Origin: an uncultured Aquimarina sp. | GTDB lineage: Bacteria; Bacteroidota; Bacteroidia; Flavobacteriales; Flavobacteriaceae | Reading direction: 5' to 3' | Assembly (NCBI GenBank): GCA_947496355.1 | Contig: CANMCO010000003.1 | Span: 248,001-312,000, forward strand | Length of the DNA: 64,000 nucleotides | In this document: positions 1 to 7,951 of the stretch, one piece after another | How positions within the stretch are numbered: position 1 is the first letter of the stretch | Layout: each line of letters starts with the position of its first letter | Notes under the pieces: generated by a model | What the model was told of the DNA's origin: nothing | Seen by the model: only the letters and a program-made list of their open reading frames with translations | Database searches by the model: none | Program-made: the position numbers and the translations under genes

Positions 1-1
1 T

Positions 2-136
2 GGTATGGTTGGACAACAAGTATTTGCAGGAGAGGCAACCAGACTTGCATATATGACCGAAGAAGCAAAAGAAGGTAGAAATGCATTTTTAGAGAAGAGA
101 AAACCTAATTTTAAGGATATTAAATGGATTCCATAA
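2..136 (+). CDS. menB: 1,4-dihydroxy-2-naphthoyl-CoA synthase, C-terminal end (partial)
   Basis: Only the last 44 codons are present; the gene enters from the left edge. The reading frame starting at base 2 gives GMVGQQVFAGEATRLAYMTE and ends KDIKWIP before a TAA. The pattern AGEATRLxYMTEEAKEGRNAFLEKRKPxF is typical of the C-terminus of MenB, the crotonase-fold enzyme that closes the naphthoate ring in menaquinone synthesis. Menaquinone is the normal respiratory quinone of Flavobacteriaceae, so the identity fits the host. Other crotonases are possible in principle, but the MTEEAxEGRxAFLEKRxP tail is characteristic of MenB. Confidence 0.85.
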   Translation, partial: GMVGQQVFAGEATRLAYMTEEAKEGRNAFLEKRKPNFKDIKWIP

Positions 137-214
137 GAAAAGGTAGTATAGGTATTATTAATTTGGGGACTTGATTTTTTATTACCTATAAGTAGTAAAT
201 CTTAATTTCGGAGA

Positions 215-988
215 ATGAATAAAAAAGAAGAAGAGATTTTATCAATGCACTATCAGATTGAAAAAACTGATATTAAACAGCAAAGACTGGAAGATCGTCT
301 TGTGTCAATTTCTAAAGATCTGAAAAAGAGTAAGAATAGAAGAGATTTTTATTTCACTTTTATTATTATACTAATTCTAATTATGACATTAGGGAGTTTT
401 TATTTGATTCAAAACAATATGATTTTTTCTGAAGAAGATAATTCTTTGGAAAACTCAAATGAAATTAAAAAACTCCTGGTGGTTAATGATTCATTACAGC
501 AAGAATTAGCTAGATTAAAAAATGATATTTCGCAATATGGAATGAATAAATCTAATGTTGGGGATTCAATAACTGCGGATTCTATAAATATAGAAGGGAA
601 GCTAAAATTTGAAAGAGTACATTGTTATATAACTAAAATTTTTGAGAGTAATGATGCTGTTTTTATAGAAGCTGATTTTATAGAGTATTATGAGGGTAAA
701 AAAGCAGTAAAAAAGGCTAAAGAATATGGTGAAGCCGAATATGATATAGACAAAAATGGAGATACTTTGTATTTTTTATATAATAATTATTATATTCATA
801 ACCAGAATTCTACATCAAGAATTTTAGAGCTTGACGATAAAGCGAGGTTGAGAATTGAGAATATTAATCAAATCTCTAATGGTTTTCCATTAAAAGCTGT
901 CCAGAGGATTATAAAAGATAAACCTATAATGATTTTGGAAACTAATAATGGAGTTGTTTATAGAATAACCGAGCAAAAACTCCTTTAA
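215..988 (+). CDS. Unknown single-pass membrane protein, paralogue of the next gene in its N-terminus
   Basis: I do not recognise a named family. The 257-residue protein has a charged N-terminal segment (about residues 8-42, with HYQIEKTDIKQQRLEDRL), one transmembrane helix at about 45-66, a short coiled-coil-like stretch at about 82-106, and a C-terminal region (about 120-257) rich in alternating beta-type residues that should lie outside the cytoplasm. The first 65 residues resemble the start of the next gene closely (HYQIEK, KQ, LEDxL, LKKSK, then a membrane helix), while the C-terminal parts differ. The two genes look like a tandem duplication with swapped C-terminal domains. They are 55 bp apart and probably cotranscribed. 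Confidence 0.7.
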   Translation: MNKKEEEILSMHYQIEKTDIKQQRLEDRLVSISKDLKKSKNRRDFYFTFIIILILIMTLGSFYLIQNNMIFSEEDNSLENSNEIKKLLVVNDSLQQELARLKNDISQYGMNKSNVGDSITADSINIEGKLKFERVHCYITKIFESNDAVFIEADFIEYYEGKKAVKKAKEYGEAEYDIDKNGDTLYFLYNNYYIHNQNSTSRILELDDKARLRIENINQISNGFPLKAVQRIIKDKPIMILETNNGVVYRITEQKLL

Positions 989-1043
989 GCGTTGTATAGA
1001 ATATATCTTTAAAATAACTATAACCCCATAAACTACCCCAACA

Positions 1044-1655
1044 ATGAAGGTTATTAAAGATGAGGATCTTTTATCTTTACATTATCAGATAGAAAAATCC
1101 GAAATTAAGCAAAAGAAACTTGAAGATCTTTTAGATGAAGAAGTGAGTAAGCTTAAAAAAAGTAAAAAATCGAATAGATTGTATGGATCATTCTCAGTGA
1201 TTCTATTGTTATTAGCTGTATTTCTAGTAGCTAATGCCTTTTATTCTAGTAAATCAACTACAAAAAAGATAGATAGCGTTGATGAAATTTCATTAGTTAA
1301 AGATGAATTAGAAAAGGTTAAAAAAGAGCTAGATGAACTTAAAAAAGAAAAGCTAGACCTTACAGAAATTCAAAACTTATACCTGTATAGAAGTTTAATC
1401 AATAAGGATATCGTATTCTCGGTACAGGTAAAGGCGTTAAGTGATAAAAGAATTGCTTCTATTTCAGAAAAATTCACGAACACTTTGGTTTATAGTGATA
1501 CATCCTATCATAAATTGAGTTTAGGAATTTTTGAAACGTTAGCTGAAGCTCAGGATTTCAGAAAATTGCTGATTGAATCTGGTTTATATGATAAACGAGT
1601 TTTTGTTATATCCTATAAAGATGGAAAACGCCTGAAGATCGAAGATTATGAGTAG
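1044..1655 (+). CDS. Single-pass membrane protein with coiled coil and SPOR-like C-terminus
   Basis: The 203-residue protein carries the same N-terminal module as the gene before it (residues 10-44), a transmembrane helix at about 47-67, a strongly charged coiled coil at about 80-110 (repeating K/E/L), and a C-terminal domain at about 120-195. The C-terminal pattern VFSVQVKALSDKR...LGIFETLAEAQDFRKLLIESGL...VFVISYKDGKRL resembles a SPOR domain: a short strand, then sLGxFxtxxEAxxFxxxL. SPOR domains bind denuded peptidoglycan at division sites. The assignment is inference from the pattern, not a profile hit. The topology puts the SPOR-like part in the periplasm. Confidence 0.65.
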   Translation: MKVIKDEDLLSLHYQIEKSEIKQKKLEDLLDEEVSKLKKSKKSNRLYGSFSVILLLLAVFLVANAFYSSKSTTKKIDSVDEISLVKDELEKVKKELDELKKEKLDLTEIQNLYLYRSLINKDIVFSVQVKALSDKRIASISEKFTNTLVYSDTSYHKLSLGIFETLAEAQDFRKLLIESGLYDKRVFVISYKDGKRLKIEDYE

Positions 1656-1664
1656 TGTTCGAAA

Positions 1665-4079
1665 CTATCTTAATCGGGGGTAATCAGCTGGATTTGCCTC
1701 ATGCATTATCGAATACACTTTTTCAAAAATATCTTCTGCAGATGGTTTACTGAAATAATCACCATCGGTACCAAAAGCTGGCCTATGTGGTTGTGCACTT
1801 AAAGTTTGAGGCTTGCTGTCTAGATGTTGATATACGTTTTGTTCATCTATTAGTTTGTGAAGAATATAACCTGTGGCTCCACCTGGTACATCTTCATCTA
1901 TAATTAATAGTCTATTTGTTTTGGCTACACTTTTTATGATGTCATGATTTAGGTCAAAAGGAACTAGTGATTGAACATCTATAACTTCTGCATTAATGCC
2001 TACAGATAATAATTCTTTTGCCGTTTGTTCTACTAATCTTAATGTAGAACCATAGGATACTAAAGTAATATCTGTTCCTTCTTTTACGGTTTCAACAATT
2101 CCAATTGGTGTTCTTGTCTGTGATAGGTTGGTTGGCATTTTCTCTTTTAAACGATATCCGTTTAGACATTCTACAACAACCGCAGGCTCATCGCTCTCTA
2201 GTAATGTATTGTAAAAACCTGCTGCTTTGGTCATATTACGTGGTACAAGAATATACATACCTCTTAAAAGGTGAATAAGACCTCCCATTTGCGAACCAGA
2301 ATGCCAGATTCCTTCTAGTCTATGACCTCTTGTTCTTACAATTAAAGGGGCCTTTTGTTTTGCGAAAGTTCTATATCTTAATGTAGCAAGGTCATCACTT
2401 AGTCCTTGAATACAATAGAGTATATAATCAAGGTATTGAATTTCGGCTATAGGTCTTAGACCTCTCATTGCCATACCAATTCCTTGACCAATTATAGTGG
2501 CTTCACGAATACCTGCGTCTGAAATCCTGATATCTCCAAATTTTTCTTGAAGCCCCTCAAGCCCTTGATTAACATCGCCAATTTTACCACTATCTTCACC
2601 AAAAATAAGTGCCTCTGGAACTCTGTTGAATATTTCTTCAAAATTATCTCTAAGAATAACTCTTGCGTCAACTATTTCAGAGTCCTCACTATATTCTGGC
2701 TTTACTTCAGTTACGTTGGTAGCTTTTGAGTCAAACTCACTATATAAATGATCACTATATTTGGACTGAGTGCTAATTAGATAATTGTTTATCCACTCTT
2801 GAAGAGCAGTTTTTTCTACAAAATCTTCCTTAACAACATAGCGTAAAGCCTTTCTTGTTGTCTCAAGAACATCTTTTCGAATAGGTTCTTCTTTAGAAGA
2901 AAGTGTATTGATAAGTGGTGTTATAAAGTTCTTATTTGCACTTTTGTCTTCAACCGCTTTTAATAGGGATAATGCTTCTTTTTGTTCTGATTTAATTTCT
3001 TCCAGATATGCGTTCCATGCATTATTCTTTCCTTTTCTAACCTCTTTTTTGGCAGCTTTTTCAATATCCAGAAGTTCTTCAACAGTGGCTACATTATGAT
3101 CAATAATCCACTCTTTGAATTTTTTATTACAGTCATGTTCTCTTTCCCAATTTAATCGATCTTCACTTTTATATCTTTCGTGCGATCCAGAGGTCGAATG
3201 CCCTTGTGGTTGGGTTAACTCTTTAACGTGAATAAGTACAGGGATATGTTTCTTACGTGCTAATTCTTCAGCATTTTCGTAGGCATCCATTAATGCAGGA
3301 TAGTCCCAGCCATTAACTTTGATGATTTCATAACCGTCATGGTTTTCATCACGTCTGAAACCTTCTAAAATTAGCGAGATATCTTCTTTTGTGGTCTGAT
3401 GTTTCGCGTGAACAGAAATTCCATATTCATCATCCCATACACTAATTACCATTGGTACTTGTAATACTCCACCGGCATTTACGGTTTCCCAAAATAAACC
3501 TTCACTGGTACTAGCGTTTCCTATTGTTCCCCATGCTACTTCATTTCCTTGAATTGAAAAATTAGAGAAATCAGCAACGCTTTTTTCATTTCGATATACT
3601 TTTGATGCTTGAGCAAGGCCTAATAATCTTGGCATTTGACCAGCCGTAGGTGATATATCTGAGCTAGAGTTTTTTTGTTGTGTAAGATTTTTCCAACTAC
3701 CGTCTTCATTAAGACTATGAGTAGCAAAATGTCCACCCATTTGTCTTCCTGCGGCAAAAGGTTCTCTATTAATATCTGTGTGTGCATAAAGACCAGCAAA
3801 AAATTGTTCTACAGTATACTGATCAATAGCCATCATAAAGGTTTGATCTCTATAATACCCCGAGCGAAAATCACCATCACGAAAAACCCTTGCCATTGCA
3901 AGTTGTGGTAATTCTTTTCCTCCACCAAAAATTCCAAATTTTGATTTACCCGTCAGTACTTCACGTCTACCCAATAAGCTACACTCTCTACTTATCAATG
4001 CGATTTTATAATCTCTAAGTATTTGATTTCTATATTCTTCGAATGAAATATTAGATGAGCTTATTGTTTCTGGTTGCAT
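1665..4079 (-). CDS. 2-oxoacid dehydrogenase E1, fused alpha and beta subunits (branched-chain type)
   Basis: At 804 residues this joins the two E1 subunits that are separate in most bacteria. The N-terminal half is alpha-like: the thiamine-diphosphate segment GNASTSEGLFWETVNAGG with VPMVISVWDDEYGISV lies at about residues 187-223. The C-terminal half is beta-like: GEDSGKIGDVNQGLEGL, RISDAGIREATIIGQGIGMAMRGLRPIAEIQY, then a transketolase C-terminal domain with VQSLVPFD. E1 oxidatively decarboxylates a 2-oxoacid and passes the acyl group to the lipoyl E2. Bacteroidota commonly have this fusion, annotated as 2-oxoisovalerate dehydrogenase; no E2 or E3 gene is next to it here. Substrate preference cannot be read from sequence. 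A good promoter lies 23 bp upstream. Confidence 0.9.
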   Translation of the reverse strand: MQPETISSSNISFEEYRNQILRDYKIALISRECSLLGRREVLTGKSKFGIFGGGKELPQLAMARVFRDGDFRSGYYRDQTFMMAIDQYTVEQFFAGLYAHTDINREPFAAGRQMGGHFATHSLNEDGSWKNLTQQKNSSSDISPTAGQMPRLLGLAQASKVYRNEKSVADFSNFSIQGNEVAWGTIGNASTSEGLFWETVNAGGVLQVPMVISVWDDEYGISVHAKHQTTKEDISLILEGFRRDENHDGYEIIKVNGWDYPALMDAYENAEELARKKHIPVLIHVKELTQPQGHSTSGSHERYKSEDRLNWEREHDCNKKFKEWIIDHNVATVEELLDIEKAAKKEVRKGKNNAWNAYLEEIKSEQKEALSLLKAVEDKSANKNFITPLINTLSSKEEPIRKDVLETTRKALRYVVKEDFVEKTALQEWINNYLISTQSKYSDHLYSEFDSKATNVTEVKPEYSEDSEIVDARVILRDNFEEIFNRVPEALIFGEDSGKIGDVNQGLEGLQEKFGDIRISDAGIREATIIGQGIGMAMRGLRPIAEIQYLDYILYCIQGLSDDLATLRYRTFAKQKAPLIVRTRGHRLEGIWHSGSQMGGLIHLLRGMYILVPRNMTKAAGFYNTLLESDEPAVVVECLNGYRLKEKMPTNLSQTRTPIGIVETVKEGTDITLVSYGSTLRLVEQTAKELLSVGINAEVIDVQSLVPFDLNHDIIKSVAKTNRLLIIDEDVPGGATGYILHKLIDEQNVYQHLDSKPQTLSAQPHRPAFGTDGDYFSKPSAEDIFEKVYSIMHEANPADYPRLR

Positions 4080-4101
4080 ATAAATGACTTTTTAAGGTTT
4101 G

Positions 4102-4132
4102 CAAATTTAGTCAAAATACAGACCAATTACAA
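4102..4132 (-). promoter_or_regulatory. Bacteroidetes-type promoter for the E1 gene
   Basis: On the minus strand the sequence reads TTG, 20 bp, TAAATTTG, which matches the Bacteroidetes sigma-ABfr consensus (TTG, 17-23 bp, TAnnTTTG) at every fixed position. The -7 box ends 22 bp before the ATG of the E1 gene, giving a short leader. Confidence 0.7.
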
Positions 4133-4276
4133 CTCCTAAACTCTTAAATTTTTTGAATATAATTTACTTAAAACGACTTTTTATTGATAAATTGTCTTTT
4201 TATAGCCTTATTTTAAGGATTGGTTAACAAATATTCAAAATTTTCACATTTATGACTATTTCACATTTTTGAAACA

Positions 4277-7108
4277 CTAATACCATTCTCGTGTAAAGAG
4301 GCCAATCAATGTCTCTGGGCTTAATGTAATGATGAACCTAATTTGTTGGTCATAATCTGGTTGACTTACTTCCCAACCTTTATTGGAAACTATAGGGAAG
4401 AAAACTTCAAAATAATCTGCTACAAGACTTAATCTTACCCCACCATCAAATACGTATTTTGGTGAGATTCCTTTGTTTTTCACTATCCCTACATCTCCAT
4501 AGGCGTATATCCATTTCCAAATATTGGTATTAGCATTTAAAGTGGTAATCCATTGATTTGCAAATGGGTAATCTAATTGAGATTTGAATCCTCCTTCAGC
4601 AATAATGATTTGTTGACTTACCAAACCCGTATCTTCACTGCGGCCCAAGTAATTAAAATCGAATAGGTAGTCAGTGGGTCTGTCAAGTGCAAAACTAAAG
4701 AAATCACCATCTTTTTCTGTGTCATTAAAAATAAATGCTCCAGCAAACAATCTAAGATTTAATTGCCTATTATTAAGAAATAGTTTTCTGTAATTTATAG
4801 TTCCTGAAAGCTTACTAAAGTTTTTTGAAATTTGATAATCAATAGTATATCCTAAGAAATTTAGGAGATTAAAATCTGAGTATCGATATCTTGCATTGAA
4901 TACATTATAATCAGGTGTGACTACAGGATTTTCTTCGTCTCTTTCTCTAAAAACATTTATATTTCTAAGTGTCAATCTTTGTTTTTCATTTGATCTTAAG
5001 TCTTTAGGCCTAAAATAAAAACTGGCTGATGAAGAAAATCTTCTAAACAAAAGGTCTGGAGCATAACTAAACATGCTTCCATTGACACCATAACGTATTT
5101 GATATAACCCATAATCTGCAATCTGATTTCTAAAGAAAAATGAGGCAGAACCTAGTAGTTTTTTGGATTTTAGGCCGTAAGCGGGTGATATATTATATTC
5201 AAAATCTCTTCTTATAATAGTTTTATTATAAAATTTTGAAGCTAATGTAAAACCATCATATACATTGAATTCAAATTCTGGAATAAAAAAGATTTGACTA
5301 TATCTTGGATCTTCAATATCTTGTAAAATCCTAAATTGAATAGGTTTATTGAATATCCATTTTAAATTTTTGTAATTATTACGTCGATTTATTTCAGGAA
5401 CATTTTGATCATAGTCTAAGACAACCTTGCTAAGATCTTCATTTGCAATCATTACTTTTTTTGTTCCAATTATGTCTGTCACCCAGGTTTTGGAAACGAC
5501 ATCATTTTTCCTTAGACCATAAAGCGAAATAGGCATAGAGTTACTGCCTTTGTTTTTTATAGTGACTTCGATTGAGTCTTTTCGCTTTTTAATAGATTTA
5601 ATTTTGAAATCTAATTTTGCGTTAGTTTGTGTATAGTCTTCAAAAAACCATGCTATATCTTTGTGTGCTATGGATTCTAGAATTTCTTTATATATTTTAG
5701 AATCCGTGTGTTTTAGAGTGTTTTGGGTGTAAAATTCTTTTATACTAGCATCTACAACGTTGTCATCACCAAGATAATCCTCTAGATATTTGAAACCGAC
5801 ACCAGCTTTGTAGGCATTGGCAATATTTTTATTGAACTTAACCAGTTCGTCTTGAGGTTGAGATAGTGGTTGATCCAAGAATAATCTGGCCATATTTTTA
5901 TATGCCAAGAAGTACTGATCGTTAAAATCAAGATCTGCTGCATGAAACCATCTTACACCTATTACTTTACTTAGTTTACCAACGATTTTCATTTCGGGAT
6001 AAAACTGTTCTGTATAGGACATCATTAAGTAGATATGCAAAGCATCTCTTATCCATGCATCATTTCTACCGTTGATGAACAGTGTTTTTTTAAGGTAACT
6101 TTCGGTAATTGCCTTAAGTTGTTTAATCTCATATTGAAAACCATCGGGAAAAGGTCTCAATATATCAGGTAGTTGATTTAATCCATAAACCGGGTTATTT
6201 TTGTAATCACTTTCGGAAACCAGAATTTTTTTAAAAGGATAGGGACCCAGTTTTTTTTGTAAAAATTTTATAATCCTAGTTGTCGCCACCGATTTCATTG
6301 CTGGCATTAAGTTATTGTCGTCTATATTGCTTATAAACTCAATTCCGTCTGCCGGGAAACTATAGAATGAACTGGAATCTCTTTGGATATATAGATTTAA
6401 CTCACCTCTATTATTTCCCTGAAGTTGAATCGTTTTACTGTCTTTTTCTTCTGAATCTAGTATTGTTTCTTTATTTAAATCACTAACTACTTCATATCCA
6501 TGAGGTAATGTCATCATGATCTTATAATCTGCAAACGGCGCATAAAGGTCGTCGAGATTTTTATGACTGTAGATATTCCACTTTGTGTCATAGACCGCAG
6601 GAATGATATACCAATATTTAAGATCAAAGTTACCATTGGGATGATAGCCATAACGAGTAAATTTGCTACTGGCAATCTTTACTTTGTATTTCAAAACAAA
6701 AGTGTAGCTGTCACCTGGATAGAGTGGTTTGGGAGATTCAATCGATATAATATCCTGTACACCATTGTATCGTTTCCATTTTAGTGATTTCGTTGTCTTG
6801 TCTGTAATACTTTGAATTAAGGTGTTCCCTCGTTCATTATCCTTTGCAAAATAGAATCGCTTTAGAAAATCCTCAGAGAATCTTTTGCCAAGAGGAGTAG
6901 TTTTATCAGAAAAACTGTTTGCCCAATCGTGAAAAAAGACTTCACTAAGTGTATCTTTTGAAGAATTAGTATAGGTGATCTCCTGCGCTATCGTTAATAC
7001 TTTTTTCTCTGTATCTAGATCGGCAATTATATTTATGCTGTTTTGCGCTGATACAGTAAATAGCGTTAAAAAAGCAATAATGATATGGTATATTCTTTTA
7101 ATTTTCAA
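4277..7108 (-). CDS. M1-peptidase-like protein with degenerate zinc site and C-terminal outer-membrane barrel
   Basis: The 943-residue protein starts with a signal peptide (MKIKRIYHIIIAFLTLFTVSA, cleaved near residue 21). Residues about 25-560 follow the layout of M1 (gluzincin) aminopeptidases: a beta-sandwich with YPGDSYTFVLKYKV and PHGYEVVSD, then a helical region. At the place of the zinc motif HExxH(18x)E it has TESYL (335-339), and the usual WLxEG helix reads WIRDAL (352-357), so both zinc histidines and the distal glutamate are missing. From about residue 600 the sequence alternates hydrophobic and polar residues with many aromatics and ends in FTREWY, as in an outer-membrane beta barrel. 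Related flavobacterial proteins often keep the zinc motif. I infer a surface or periplasm-facing protein that has lost peptidase activity. Confidence 0.7.
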   Translation of the reverse strand: MKIKRIYHIIIAFLTLFTVSAQNSINIIADLDTEKKVLTIAQEITYTNSSKDTLSEVFFHDWANSFSDKTTPLGKRFSEDFLKRFYFAKDNERGNTLIQSITDKTTKSLKWKRYNGVQDIISIESPKPLYPGDSYTFVLKYKVKIASSKFTRYGYHPNGNFDLKYWYIIPAVYDTKWNIYSHKNLDDLYAPFADYKIMMTLPHGYEVVSDLNKETILDSEEKDSKTIQLQGNNRGELNLYIQRDSSSFYSFPADGIEFISNIDDNNLMPAMKSVATTRIIKFLQKKLGPYPFKKILVSESDYKNNPVYGLNQLPDILRPFPDGFQYEIKQLKAITESYLKKTLFINGRNDAWIRDALHIYLMMSYTEQFYPEMKIVGKLSKVIGVRWFHAADLDFNDQYFLAYKNMARLFLDQPLSQPQDELVKFNKNIANAYKAGVGFKYLEDYLGDDNVVDASIKEFYTQNTLKHTDSKIYKEILESIAHKDIAWFFEDYTQTNAKLDFKIKSIKKRKDSIEVTIKNKGSNSMPISLYGLRKNDVVSKTWVTDIIGTKKVMIANEDLSKVVLDYDQNVPEINRRNNYKNLKWIFNKPIQFRILQDIEDPRYSQIFFIPEFEFNVYDGFTLASKFYNKTIIRRDFEYNISPAYGLKSKKLLGSASFFFRNQIADYGLYQIRYGVNGSMFSYAPDLLFRRFSSSASFYFRPKDLRSNEKQRLTLRNINVFRERDEENPVVTPDYNVFNARYRYSDFNLLNFLGYTIDYQISKNFSKLSGTINYRKLFLNNRQLNLRLFAGAFIFNDTEKDGDFFSFALDRPTDYLFDFNYLGRSEDTGLVSQQIIIAEGGFKSQLDYPFANQWITTLNANTNIWKWIYAYGDVGIVKNKGISPKYVFDGGVRLSLVADYFEVFFPIVSNKGWEVSQPDYDQQIRFIITLSPETLIGLFTREWY

Positions 7109-7248
7109 TTTCTAATTAAATTAAAGACGTTATGTAAATGATCAATAATATTGGAGTTCTTTTTAGTTGTATCTAAAAAGCGCCTTTTCGATATCGGTCT
7201 ATTTGCATATGACTTCAATATTAATAACTGTTTTAAATACGGTATGTT

Positions 7249-7938
7249 TCAGAAATTTGGACTTAAATTATACTCTGCATAGAATTTATCCAAAATTTGT
7301 AATACTTCTTCAGGTGTATCGACAACATGTAAAAGATCCAGATCTCCTGGACTAACATTTCCGAATTTTTCAAGCAAAGTAGCCTTTACCCAATCAATAA
7401 GTCCTCCCCAAAACTCAGTACTAACCAATATAATAGGAAATTTTGCTATTTTCTTGGTCTGTATCAATGTCATCGCTTCAAAAAGTTCGTCTAGTGTTCC
7501 AAAACCTCCTGGCATTACTACAAAACCTTGAGAGTATTTAACAAACATTACTTTACGCACAAAAAAGTAATCAAAATCGAGGCTTTTGTCACTATCAATA
7601 TACGGGTTATCATGCTGCTCAAAAGGTAACTCTATGTTTAATCCAACAGAAGTACCACCCGCTAAGTGTGCGCCCTTATTTCCAGCTTCCATAATTCCCG
7701 GGCCACCACCAGTTATTACTCCGTATCCATGGTTTACAATCTTTTTGGCTACATCTACAGCCAATTCATAGTATTTGTCGTCTATTTTGGTACGAGCGGA
7801 TCCAAAAATTGATACACAAGGACCAATTTTACTCATTTTTTCAAACCCGTTAACAAACTCTCCCATAATCTTGAAAATTGCCCAAGAGTCATTTGTTTTT
7901 ATTTGATTCCAACCTTTGTGGTGTTGCTCTTCTCTCAT
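7249..7938 (-). CDS. LOG-family Rossmann-fold protein (TIGR00730 type)
   Basis: The 229-residue protein has both LOG signatures: GGGPGIMEAGNKGA at residues 77-90 and PGGFGTLDE at 143-151, on a Rossmann-type core. LOG proteins release adenine-type bases from nucleoside 5'-monophosphates (phosphoribohydrolase activity); several bacterial members act on AMP or cytokinin nucleotides, and the older annotation lysine decarboxylase is wrong for this motif. The gene starts 13 bp after the uvrA stop codon, so it is very probably cotranscribed with uvrA. Its exact substrate is unknown. Confidence 0.88.
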   Translation of the reverse strand: MREEQHHKGWNQIKTNDSWAIFKIMGEFVNGFEKMSKIGPCVSIFGSARTKIDDKYYELAVDVAKKIVNHGYGVITGGGPGIMEAGNKGAHLAGGTSVGLNIELPFEQHDNPYIDSDKSLDFDYFFVRKVMFVKYSQGFVVMPGGFGTLDELFEAMTLIQTKKIAKFPIILVSTEFWGGLIDWVKATLLEKFGNVSPGDLDLLHVVDTPEEVLQILDKFYAEYNLSPNF

Positions 7939-7951
7939 AAATTTTAATATT

